DNA of 52,816 nt, taken from NCBI GenBank assembly GCA_001247695.2, contig LGRX02034398.1, forward strand, positions 1-52,816, written 5' to 3'. Position numbers and translations under genes: made by a program. Below the pieces are notes generated by a model. The model saw only the letters and a program-made list of their open reading frames with translations, was not told where the DNA came from and did no database searches. Positions 21,401-29,794 of this stretch are shown piece by piece; position 1 is the first letter of the stretch; every line of letters starts with the position of its first letter. Source of the stretch: Cymbomonas tetramitiformis. Its lineage: Eukaryota > Chlorophyta > Pyramimonadophyceae > Pyramimonadales > Pyramimonadaceae.

Positions 21401-23892
21401 CTGCATGTACTCCTGGAAGGCAGGGTCGATCCCCACGACGTGGTAACCGTCCTGGAGGTCGAAGCTGATGCACCAGTCGTTCGGCTTGGCGAGCCGTCGC
21501 AGCTTCTTCAACGTTTCCATCTTGCAGCGGGACTTGACGCAATGCGAGTTCAACCAGCGAAAGTCCATCACTAGACGCCACTTGTTCGTCCCCGGCTTCG
21601 GCACCAGGAACACTCGGGATACATGTCGTCGCCTCCTCGCTCGCACCCATGCACCCGTCTTGAGACACCGCTCGGTCTCTGCGGCCATCCACTCCAGCTG
21701 CGGAGGGGTGGCGTCGCCCAACGACACTCCGTGATCGAAAGGCAAAGGCGCCTTGTCGACCCAGCGCATCCTTGCTCCTTTGCTGATCCACTGCATGACC
21801 TCGGAATTCGCGCCAGCTGCGCGCCATGCCCCCCTTCTGCTCCGCACCCTTTCCTGCAGGGTGGGCTCTTTCCGTTGGACGCCCCGAGGGGCGGAAGGCG
21901 TCCAACCTTTCCGTGATCGGAAAGTTAGGTCTGGGCTTGGGCGCCTCGCCCAAGCCCTGACCCTTTACCTCCCTTGCCGCTGCCGCGGCCACCTTCACCT
22001 TTCCCAGCGCCTTTGCCCTTGCCTGCTTGACGGTCACGAAAAGTCGAAACTTTGGCGCTGGCCTTGGCGTGCGTGTTCATCACTGCCTTCGCCTTCGTGG
22101 TGTCGAATTCCTTCAACCACTTCGTGAGCACTGAGTCGCTCACCAACCCGTCGCTGCCTGCGTACACCTTCTCCTCGATGAAAGCCAACTTCGCCCGCAA
22201 CGCCTCAGCTCCGCCGTGCGACGTAGCATCAGACTCCATGCTCGCTCTGAGCTGCAACATAGTGTAACGGTTGCTCAGGAGCGAAAAAACGCCCTTAAAC
22301 GTGTTGTGCGCTGCGAAAACGCGCTCACTCAATTCCTCCACCGTTGGGGGGTCCTTTTCATCTTGACACCAGTCCAGGGTCACCTCGGAAAACGCAATTG
22401 CATCGTGCATGTACGACAGCGCAGGGGCAAGCACCAACTGCTCGTAACGCATGGACGAGTTGGTGCGTTTGGAGAGGGCGTCGTAGGTCTTGTCGTTGTA
22501 CAAGTCGTACATCTGCGGCATGTCCGTCTCCAGTGTTGCAGGTCTCGCAGGGAACGGATTCCCTTCAACGTGTGGAACATACGGGAGCTTTTTTAATGCC
22601 TCCAACTCCGCGTCTCCGCTCTGAGCGGAACCACCATCCTGCGAAGCGGCTTTCGCTGCCGCCTCCTCCGCGACTTCAACTCTCGCTGCGAGAGTCTCCA
22701 TCTGCTTCATCATGAGCTTCATCATTTCGCCCTGTTGCTCCAACAGGACTTCCATCCCGGACTTCGCAGCCGGTTGTCCAGCCGCGCCGGCATTGTTCTC
22801 CGACGCGCTTTGCTCACCTTCTTGATCGTTCATTGTAGTAAGTCGTCAAGGGTTTAAACTTCCACAGTAACGTTAAAATGTGGGGTAAAATTTTTTGCAG
22901 TGTGCCGCACTAAGAATTTCTCCGCGAGGAAAAATTTCTTGTGAAGTTCTTTTGCGAAGGCAAAAGAACAGAGCTGCGGATTCCCACGGGCGGAACTCCT
23001 AAATACTGTCGTGTGTAAAGCCTTTAGATCTAACTCAGCTGCTGATTTGATCTAACGGCTCAGGAAACTCTGATCGATCTACCGGCACAGAAACCTCTAA
23101 AATTCCGCAGGCTCCAATTTAACCAGAATGTGGAGATGGGCTTCGGGGAGGGAATGGGAGATCAGGCTACAACCAGAGGGCTATGTCATGGCCAACCTTG
23201 GAGGCTCTGCTGGCGCTGATGCTCAACTTGACGAGGATGCAACGACCGCTTTGACAGCCATGCGAAATGGTCTGTCCGAAGAAATTACAGTGTATGTCAA
23301 GCAGATGGAGGGTGAGTAGCTGAAGCAGCACGGGGGAGTTGGTTCAAGGATGAAAAGTAGAACAAATCATAGGGCCGAGTCACACAGTGTTGTGCCCCTT
23401 TTACATATACCTGCCAAACATAGCGCCGCATCACGCCGCGCGGTGTCACTTTGCATATACCTGCCAAACACAGCGCCGCATCACGCCGCGCGGTGTCACT
23501 TTGCATAGACCTGCGTTGCATCCATGAGCGCTTCGTACGCTGTTGCAATCTTTTTTTAACTCAGGAGTGTGTGCTCAACATTGCCCTGCAATTCCACTGT
23601 GCATCAATAAGGTTCGGCTATGGGTGTCTGCTATGTGGTTCACATTTTGAGAGTGATCCCTTGGGGTTATTAGGGCGCTTATTAGACTAAGGACTCACGA
23701 GGTGTTGTGCATTCAGGTATGTCTTGTAACACCATGGCCCTCGCTGGCAAGCAAATTGACTTCGACCGGTGGAGAGCCAATTTACCAGGTGACTGCCGAC
23801 AGGCCATGCCCGGTGATTTGGTCAAGCACGCTGTTGGCGCCGTCCATAAGACAATCAAACAAGTCATGAGAAGCTACTCTGTCATATCATAA
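15452..23892 (+). CDS. Spermidine-synthase-like SAM-domain protein, plastid-targeted, nine exons
   Basis: Exons: 15452-15740, 16126-16270, 16449-16501, 16767-16846, 17185-17271, 17512-17581, 17882-17942, 23166-23311, 23717-23892. All have GT-AG borders, phases agree throughout, and they sum to 1107 nt (368 residues). The N-terminal 60-70 residues (MASTSAVRLLLSTI...) are Ser/Arg-rich and acid-poor, as in plastid transit peptides. Then follow a beta-rich domain (NNIIRVVDIP), the SAM-binding loop LGLGAGTG (168-175), GWELD (190-194, acidic ribose-binding residue), VHVSNAFEA (219-227), GLIVDLF (235-241, D239) and GYVMANLGG. This order matches plant proteins annotated as SAM-dependent methyltransferase/spermidine synthase-like; polyamine-binding residues are not evident, so the reaction is unknown. 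Intron 7 contains a 5 kb DIRS-type retrotransposon in antisense, yet the reading frame is preserved. Confidence 0.85.
15930..16135 (+). repeat. About 56-bp minisatellite carrying the splice acceptor of intron 1
   Basis: Units begin TGACTTGGCGCCTG at 15969, 16024 and 16080, with partial copies at the edges. Each ends with TTGGT[GC]TGCAG followed by TG[CG]TTCCCC, so the polypyrimidine-poor acceptor CAG and the first exon 2 bases are present about four times. Only the last copy is continued by the exon (16126). Confidence 0.75.
16863..16976 (+). repeat. 57-bp tandem duplication in intron 4
   Basis: Two units start at 16863 and 16920 (CTTCCCCCCGGCAGGCAG...), with about six differences. They lie inside the intron between exons 4 and 5 of the SAM-domain gene. 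Confidence 0.75.
17794..17895 (+). repeat. 44-bp tandem repeat carrying the splice acceptor of intron 6
   Basis: CCCATGGGCGAGTG occurs at 17794, 17838 and 17882, with identical 44-bp spacing. The copies at 17838 and 17882 are preceded by TGTGCGGGCAG. Thus the acceptor and first 14 bases of exon 7 are triplicated. Only the 17882 acceptor keeps the protein frame, because 44 is not a multiple of three. Confidence 0.8.
18321..18490 (-). repeat. Repeat A2 of the DIRS/PAT element
   Basis: 170 bp identical to A1. It overlaps or abuts B1 (18489-18519); a second B copy lies at 18108-18138. B sequence core: TTCTTTTGCTCTTCACATC. Confidence 0.85.
18534..19860 (-). CDS. DIRS-element tyrosine recombinase with Tudor-like N-terminal domain
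   Basis: The frame is open from 22037, but its 5' part is the shadow of the RT gene; the recombinase begins near 19860 without an obvious ATG. Around 19805-19670 it encodes VKVYWPQDDAWYTGTV...HIAYEDGDKEDLD, the pattern of a Tudor/SGF29-like chromatin-reader barrel (W..D..WY.G.V, Y.DGD.E). Then come an N-terminal SAM-like DNA-binding region and the catalytic domain: first Arg in FGRPETG (near 19100), HSTRKG (H-xx-R, near 18750), GGWSQ, and the nucleophile Tyr in IHSYIDP (near 18646). The stop is at 18534, beside repeat B1. It would integrate the circular cDNA. The Tudor assignment is by pattern only. Confidence 0.8.
19868..21847 (-). CDS. DIRS-element reverse transcriptase-RNase H-Dam-like methylase
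   Basis: 659 residues. The RT core starts with MDFRWLNSH (about residue 90), has LPFGWNDSPRIF (about 160) and the active-site LPYMDD (about 231). RNase H has VHTDASLFAWGG (about 393), LELEAV and YCDNQA. C-terminal to this, DRFAS, NWVNPPWSLLDEV (about 575) and APYWPGQ match the Dam-like N6-adenine methyltransferase domain that DIRS-group elements carry after RNase H. The ORF is intact and overlaps the start of the recombinase reading frame, which lies in another frame, so the recombinase is probably made by frameshift, reinitiation or splicing. The antisense plus-strand ORFs here are shadows. Confidence 0.9.
   Translation of the reverse strand: MRSRRGAWRAAGANSEVMQWISKGARMRWVDKAPLPFDHGVSLGDATPPQLEWMAAETERCLKTGAWVRARRRRHVSRVFLVPKPGTNKWRLVMDFRWLNSHCVKSRCKMETLKKLRRLAKPNDWCISFDLQDGYHVVGIDPAFQEYMQFDVRGELFQCGALPFGWNDSPRIFVKVMKVLVECLRSPRSAEDRREVRKLQSGSKVRRRWAVRRRAGGCGREEHQQGARVLPYMDDFLLLLSSRIEALRARELTSRVLVRLGLSRNEKKGQWEPTQLVEHLGLEVDLKAGQFRVTPARLQKIHLQSKALLSEASRQRRWLPARKLAAFTGLCQSVYLAVPPARLYLRELHFVLSTRRGWGAKVKLTRQAWSDIEWWLRLPAQSRWNGRKIWRSPTRAKVHTDASLFAWGGVLNLKHAARGFWSDELRHLHITHLELEAVYKTVQSFLRELTGKVVRLYCDNQAVVAMLSHFTSRNPELMRRMRRLWILLDLNDIELQARYIRSEANEWADRLSRDRDLDWRLNRRWFQWAEREWHQHTVDRFASELSAQLPRYYAQWHDPGCEGVDSLAFSWLGEVNWVNPPWSLLDEVAHKLREEKCAATVVAPYWPGQMWFQQLEAMADEVVILPRGRDLFTPSRLGGSELLGASGWDGIMFRISASR
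21925..22833 (-). CDS. DIRS-element gag-like protein
   Basis: 302 residues, ATG at 22833, 123 bp downstream of repeat A1. The N-terminal 70 residues contain a long Met/Leu heptad stretch (LLEQQGEMMKLMMKQ) predicted to form a coiled coil. The middle is helical and probably the capsid-like fold. The last 40 residues are Gly/Lys/Arg-rich (GKGKGAGKG...) and could bind nucleic acid in place of a zinc knuckle, which is absent. It is followed after 77 bp by the RT ORF. Assigned by position and composition; no sequence signature proves gag. Confidence 0.7.
   Translation of the reverse strand: MNDQEGEQSASENNAGAAGQPAAKSGMEVLLEQQGEMMKLMMKQMETLAARVEVAEEAAAKAASQDGGSAQSGDAELEALKKLPYVPHVEGNPFPARPATLETDMPQMYDLYNDKTYDALSKRTNSSMRYEQLVLAPALSYMHDAIAFSEVTLDWCQDEKDPPTVEELSERVFAAHNTFKGVFSLLSNRYTMLQLRASMESDATSHGGAEALRAKLAFIEEKVYAGSDGLVSDSVLTKWLKEFDTTKAKAVMNTHAKASAKVSTFRDRQAGKGKGAGKGEGGRGSGKGGKGSGLGRGAQAQT
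22956..23125 (-). repeat. Terminal repeat A1 of the DIRS/PAT element
   Basis: 170 bp, identical to 18321-18490 in the same orientation. The right edge (TTTAACCA) directly precedes host intron sequence (GAATGTGG). Confidence 0.85.
23404..23515 (+). repeat. 50-bp tandem repeat in intron 8
   Basis: Units beginning CATA[TG]ACCTGC at 23404, 23454 and 23504 (last partial), in the final intron of the SAM-domain gene. Only two differences are seen between the full copies. Confidence 0.75.
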
Positions 23893-25100
23893 GATCATTG
23901 GGTGAAGAGGGCAGTCATGTTCTGCAAGCCGTGACCTTTTGCTATGTATTTCTTCCCAATAGTACTTGATTTAAGGAGATCATTGCGCCACAGAATAAGG
24001 TGCCTTCTTCATATGTTATTTGCATGTCCTTCAGGTTGGGTTGTGTTGGGTTTGGGAAGATTGCCTTGGAGGCGGCCTGGACGGGTGGCAAATCGTTGAA
24101 GTGGCGAATGAAGGATAGATCAAAGAATACTCGCCCAGGATCGCATCAACGGAGATGAAATATATATATTTGTAATGTTATTGTTCGCATTGTTTGATAC
24201 AAAAGGTATGTGTAGTTATATGCAAATATATCTTGCTCTAGTGTAGATATGCGTTGTAGGCCAGAGGAGCATTATTTGGGGTCTCTTTGATCTTCCTGGA
24301 GCCCATTTTATTGCAAGCACGAATGCTCCTCTTAGCCATGGAGGAGCCATGTCGCGAACCAGGCCCCTACGCTGGCAACCCATCCAGATCCTAGTGTGTT
24401 TGCTGTAGAAGTGGGCACCGATGTATGTAGTAGCTTTCCCACTACGATGATGGGCCAGGTACTGTCTACACTGTATACACGCCCTACGTACATCCCTAGA
24501 CTTATGCAGTGCATGCCGTGCAGCATTCTGTTGTGCGACACGTTGCATCAGATCTGCAGGTTGTCCCCAATTCATGCAGGACGTGCTGAAGAGAGCCCTA
24601 GGTGCTGCAAAAAATATGCTACACACATGTTGCAAATTATTACACGCATCCTAAATATCCGCTGTGACCGCGTGCCACGAGCATGATAACGACACGTGGA
24701 GTAAATTATTACAACCGTGCTGAATAAACGCGTAGACGTGCTGCACACACACATGCGCACATATATATATTAAAAAAGACATGTCGCGGACGTGCTATAC
24801 CGACCGGTTCAGGGCATACATGATAGTTTGCTAGAGTTAGCATACGGGTGTCATCACCGTACACTCCAGTCAGCTCATCAACAACTCTTCAAGTACACGA
24901 CCTGACACATACGTCATCTTGGTTTATGGTCGGAATATCACTTGCTTGGTTGGGAGGGTTACAAATGTTACTTAGGTGTGATATTCGCAGTGGTAAAATT
25001 GTCGCCACGCGGGCGTTTTTTGTCGCCATTGGGGAAATTTGTACTAGGGCAAATAAATATGACTGCGAAGGCATGATTGATGACATGCTATGACAGCCTG
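23893..25100. other. Intergenic, no confident gene
   Basis: Downstream of the SAM-domain gene. Short ORFs only (for example 24848-25093, plus), none recognisable. Repeated CGTGCTG/TTATTACA words occur at 24610-24730, followed by a short (AT)n run near 24765. The right edge is the start of an LTR. Confidence 0.4.
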
Positions 25101-25854
25101 TGTTATGACATAGCTGTAGATTTGTAGAAAGCTGATGTGTTACAACTATTTGAGTACCTGTGTGCCAGGAGGTATTTGAATTACCTGCCTGTCATGCGTC
25201 ATCTGATCGAATACTGTAATTAGGCGGGAAATTAGCAGTAGATTGAGATCAGAGTGACAGATGTCAAATGAGACAAGATCAGAAGACTTCAATAGGTAGA
25301 TCAGTATTTAAGAGCCGATCAGGGTTGGCGGCGCAGTTTCCGTTTCCAGTACATTTGAGTTAATATCTCCGAATCCTCGTGCAACCCCGAAGTTGGCAGC
25401 ACAGTGCAACTCGAAGTTGGCAGCACACCCTCTCTTACCGTTACAATCGTATACCTTATACTCATCTACTTATCTTCTTATCTTGATGTGTGTGATAATG
25501 CCTGCTTGCATGTATCACTCGATATATTCTGTGGACATAGTTATTCATAGAACAGGGGATATATATATACTGTCACTGTAATACGAAAAGGCAGGCGTGC
25601 CAAGGAGTCTAAAGTCGGATAAAACAAATGTTAAGCAGGCTTTAGGGTTCGGGAGCCTGTGACACAGTGACGCGGACATCACTGCAAGTGACAACCAGGC
25701 GAGGGGCAACAGAAGGGTGCACCACTGCTCCCCCCCTAGGGGGGGAACGTTGGCATCCCCGCGAGTTATCTCGACTTCACCGATCCGTTCGTCTCGTAAC
25801 TGAATACAACCTCCGATTAATACGTACCCACACATATAATATAACCCCGGGACA
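25101..25854 (+). repeat. LTR (754 bp) with primer-binding site
   Basis: Starts TGTTATGACA and ends CCGGGACA. After the spacer ATT, TGGTATCAGATG (25858-25869) matches a primer-binding site for initiator tRNA-Met (first nine bases), so this is a 5' LTR. TATTTAAG near 25307 is a plausible TATA box. A matching 3' LTR was not found. Boundaries rest on TG/CA and PBS only. Confidence 0.55.
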
Positions 25855-27002
25855 ATTTGGTATCAGATGTTGGCAACGATGCCGGACAACTGCATCACGT
25901 TGTGTGGGGCGTTCTGTTAACTTTGCTAGTATTATGTCGACTTCGTTGTGGAACGATTGTGGTTTGCAGTATGCTACCATACAGCACGTGGTATGACGAG
26001 GTGAAGGCTTATTATCCGACATTTCATTTATCGTCTGCGGTATTGAGTATCTATGATGACTTCTACAACTTCACGTATAACTCCTTGCGACTACCGACTT
26101 TCAACTTACCAATCGATATAGATGCAGAGCTCGTTTCGGCCGATGGTGATAGCGATGATGACGTCCCGGTAATGGACTACTAATCCACATACTATTCGTC
26201 ACCACCCTTATTACCTCGTCGTTCTGCCATGCATGAGACTATGCGAAGAAAATCATCTTGCTCGCCTGGGAGTTGATGCTTTCTCACTGCAGGATTTTCG
26301 CTCTGACTCCAATCTTACCTTTAACATCAACTAGTATCACCAACTTTTGTACATCGACTATGGTATGCTCCTGGTATTGGATTCTGATGATTATTAGCGA
26401 ATGATGTGATCTTGTGATGACACATTATTGCAAGTTCTGTATGTTTCGCGGTGTTCGGCGATCGGCAGATGTGCGCACGGTCAGAATCAAGTGGAGTTCC
26501 GATCTCCAAGAACAATATGCCTGCTTCGCGTGTGCGATAGAGTTTTGGATAGATCTTTTGGGCGAAATATACCAGAACAATGATTGCGTACTGTGGGGTA
26601 TTGTATGAACACGCCGGCCTTGTCGACGCCTCGACGGTGATATGCTGTTAGCAATGGTACTGATGCAGTAATAGTATGCATTTATTTTGAGAAGGAGATG
26701 CTTTCTTGGCGCGGACAGTCATGCGCGATCATGAGGTGCTTTTGACTGCGACATATCTGATTTGATCACGATACAAGGATTAGAAAGTAAGGATTTGTCA
26801 TCCAACCTTCGTTTAGTTCCGTTGATCGATTCGAAGGCGACCTATCCGCGCCTTACGACCTTGGGTTTGTACCCCATGGCACCGGAGGTTAGATCCATTG
26901 TAACGTGTGATATGTATTCGATATGATGGTGTACGGTTGTGCCGATATCTACTATATTGTGATAATTGTGCTACTTCGTACAATGTGCTGGGGGGAAGGA
27001 AT
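25855..27002 (+). mobile_element. Remnant of LTR-element internal region
   Basis: Follows the PBS at 25858. It includes a 108-codon ORF (to 26183; ends in an acidic DGDSDDDVPVMDY tail) and otherwise no recognisable gag or pol. A purine tract GGGGGGAAGGAA (26991-27002) is followed by TGTTGAGCACATG, a typical PPT/LTR junction, but that start does not match the LTR at 25101, so a second family is probably joined here. Confidence 0.35.
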
Positions 27003-27077
27003 ATGTTGAGCACATGTATTATATATCAACGCAAACCTCACCAGCATAGTATATAACAATATCCACGGTACATAGCG

Positions 27078-27770
27078 ATGTGGTATGTGCCTTCGACGAC
27101 CGCGAGTGTGAATGGTATGGATCAGTATACGAACGCGCATTCTCACTCTGGCGCATATATACCACCAGTGGTGCCAATACCACCGTCACCTTATGCGATT
27201 CCGATGATCTCACCGGAGTTATGTGCGACTATGCCTGACGGGACTTCATACATGAATATGTATGTTCACCCTGGCACGCATATACCGCCTGTGATGTCAG
27301 TGCCATCATCGTCATATGCAATCCCGGCGACGCCGATGGAATCTTGTGCGACGATGCTCAACGGGATTCCGTATATGAATACGCATACAGTGGTACGAAC
27401 GCCGGCAGCTATATCAACTCTTCTGGCAGCATACCAACATGCGCAGTTGGGAGTTCCAATTCCAACGAATCATCTTGGATATCCTATATCGGCTTCACCA
27501 GCAACGTATCCGGGATATATTATGCCAATTCCACCGGCAGCGTATACTGGAAATTCCTTATCGGCTTCAACAACGACGTATCCTGGGCATCTTACATCAT
27601 CAATGGGCGCACATGGAGCGTATCCGCCATTAATTCCGACACGTGCTGAGCTATCGGCAGCTACGGTACAAATGGTAGCGTCATCGGTCGGAAGTGAACC
27701 ATACGCACCTGCTTGCACGTATACACATACTGTAACACCGGATCTGTGCGAGGGGGCACGACGTAGCTGA
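27078..27770 (+). CDS. Pro/Tyr-rich low-complexity protein
   Basis: 230-residue ORF from an ATG at 27078. It is built of degenerate repeats such as HIPPV[MV], PYAIP, PESCATM.[ND]G and YP.YI.P, giving a composition dominated by P, Y, T, A and S. No catalytic motif or membrane segment. It could be a structural or gag-like ORF of the surrounding retroelement debris, or a wall-type protein. The periodic DNA keeps other frames open as well (27344-27649), so coding status is uncertain. Confidence 0.35.
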   Translation: MWYVPSTTASVNGMDQYTNAHSHSGAYIPPVVPIPPSPYAIPMISPELCATMPDGTSYMNMYVHPGTHIPPVMSVPSSSYAIPATPMESCATMLNGIPYMNTHTVVRTPAAISTLLAAYQHAQLGVPIPTNHLGYPISASPATYPGYIMPIPPAAYTGNSLSASTTTYPGHLTSSMGAHGAYPPLIPTRAELSAATVQMVASSVGSEPYAPACTYTHTVTPDLCEGARRS

Positions 27771-28790
27771 GGACCCCTCACGATAAGGGGTGTCTGAATG
27801 CCTGAAATTGATATCAGGGGACTATTGGGAGAAATAGTAAGGGAATGTCGCATGCTGAGATTCAGTAGTTCAGTACCACGTATGACCGTATGACAGTGAC
27901 AGTGACAGTACAGTGACTTCCTACCTGTACTCAGTAGTTCGACTTCGGTAGCTTAGACTGTGACACACGATATGATTGCCTAGTGACGGCCTCAGAGCTT
28001 AGATAGCCTGAGAGTCGTGTATTCATTTCGATCTTTTGAGATACCCGATTTGCCTCGCTCAAACCCTACGACGTTCAGCGTTTTCACTGGGTCACTAGGA
28101 CATTCTAGTGGGCTATAGGCCCACCACTTGCCTAAAGTGGTTTTGATTCAAAGCCACTAAATGGCTGGCTAAAGTTGTAGAGGGGCGAGCGTGGCCAAGT
28201 AGGTAGAATGTTGCGGGGTGCCGCGTTTTCGCGGCACATCTGACTGCGTAGACGGTGAGGTGAGCGCGACGAGTGGCGGAGGGAAGTATGGAGGAGATGG
28301 GTGAGAGAGCGCTGGGCCCCCCGAATGTATGCAGCATCGCGCAGAGTTTGGTACCTAGTGGCTCGCGACACGTTAAAAATACCATGACAGCGGACATCGA
28401 CAAGCGCAAGGACCTCGACCTCCCACTCCTACTTTCCGCCCACCCCCGCCGCTCCGCATTTTCCCTCGCAACTCTATGCATCTTTACCCGTATCATTTTA
28501 CCTTAATTCGCCGCGCTTGCTGCTTGTTTGTGTACATTGAGCGGATTTTCAGATCTTGCGGTTGACTTGGCCGTTTTTGGACGCTTGGTAAATTACGGAA
28601 TACTTGGGCTCGGACATTTTCCTTTGGAGGGTGTTTTTACCTCGCCAAACCCGGCCATGTCACCGAGTTTCGTGGGCATCGGAGCAGATTTTGAATTTAT
28701 CTTGGATTTGGCCCCTTCCTTGAAGGGGACTAGGCCTTATTATTAGGTTTTCATTGCGCCGGTGCTCTACCTTCGGCCGCTATGACCACC
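27771..28790. other. Non-coding leader or intergenic, no gene seen
   Basis: Contains GTGACA-type short repeats (27885-27915), a CACTAGGACATTCTAGTG inverted repeat near 28093 and many short ORFs. It ends in TATGACCACCATGG at 28781, a strong Kozak-like context for the Copia gag start. Confidence 0.35.
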
Positions 28791-29794
28791 ATGGATTCGG
28801 CGGATGGATTTACCACGCCGGTTCCGGCTGGGATCGACACGCGGAGGGCGCTTCCCTTCACCGATCGATGGCCCTGAGGCGCCTATCCCTCCCACACCTG
28901 TGAAGGCTCGCCCGCTTGCGGGTGATGAGACTGGCGGTGCTGCGGTTCTCAGGGAGTTCATTGAGGACTGTAAGACAATTCTCCGCGAGCCGGGTCATCG
29001 TGCTAGCATTGTGCAGCAAGTGCGTGACCAGTGTCGGCCCACGCACATCAAGGCCTCGGAGTGGGTGTTTGACATCGACAAATTTAAAGGCCAAGTGCCT
29101 CGTGAAGAGGCCTTGGACCGCTTCACGCGAGCTGTAAAACCCCAGTTAACTGACTACAACCTTCAGTTCGCCACGGTATTCCATCCCACGGACCTTGCTG
29201 CCTCTGTACTCCCTGAGGCTACTAGGATCCTCTTTCACATTCTCACGGCGTTGGTGAGAGGGTCTTGCCTGCGGCTTATTGAGGAGTCGGCCACGGTGTC
29301 CGCGGAGGATGGACGCCGCGCGTGGCTGGTTATCTGCCGCGTTGTAGCCAGGCGACGCAGGCCGTGGGTCTCCCATGGGTACTTGTTCGAGACTGCACCG
29401 GCGATCGAGCTGCTGGAGGGTGTGGACCCGGAGCCCTACATTAAGGGTTCCATGCAGCATCACACAGCTATTCGGTCCGAGCTCAGGCCTGGTATTGAGC
29501 CCGACGATGTGTGGGGTGAGGGGTTTGCTCTGGACCTCCTCACCCTTCGAATGTGCCCGGTGTATTACAAGGATCTCCTGCAGGAGTGGAGTTCCAAAAC
29601 GGCCGAGGGCAGAGAGAAGCGGGCACTCGGCATCCAACAGTACACCCTGGCCGTTAAGGCATTCCATCAACAGCAGACAGAGGAGAAGAAGCTGCTTAAA
29701 GAAAAGAAGAAGAAAGACGGAGTGTCCGCTCTGGCGGCCTCGCTCCTCTCTGGGGAGTCCCCCTCTGCCGCCCTTATGGCCCGTGCGGGCATCC

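Larger units (their letters stand above)
18108..23125 (-). mobile_element. DIRS/PAT-like tyrosine-recombinase retrotransposon, about 5 kb
   Basis: On the minus strand: terminal repeat A1 (23125-22956), gag-like ORF, RT-RNase H-methylase ORF, tyrosine recombinase, B1 (18519-18489), A2 (18490-18321, overlapping B1 by 2 bp), a 182-bp gap, and B2 (18138-18108). A1 and A2 are identical over 170 bp and the B copies are identical over 31 bp, giving the A1..B1A2..B2 split-direct-repeat order known from PAT/Ngaro-type elements. There is no integrase and no obvious target duplication, as expected for YR elements. All three ORFs are open, so it may be recently active. It lies in intron 7 of the SAM-domain gene, antisense. 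Confidence 0.85.

Noticed and set aside
19868..22037. 5' half of the 1167-codon minus ORF as one fused protein
   Set aside because: It is the shadow of the RT-RNase H reading frame; only the part after about 19860 has recombinase sequence.
18321..23125. 170-bp direct repeats as ordinary LTRs
   Set aside because: The ORFs encode a tyrosine recombinase and no integrase; B repeats and the A1-B1-A2 order fit split direct repeats.
25545..25835. Small ORFs within the LTR at 25101
   Set aside because: They lie inside a segment defined by TG/CA ends and a PBS, with no recognisable product.
28185..28275. tRNA gene near GTGGCCAAGTAGGT
   Set aside because: A-box-like word only; no B box and no cloverleaf.
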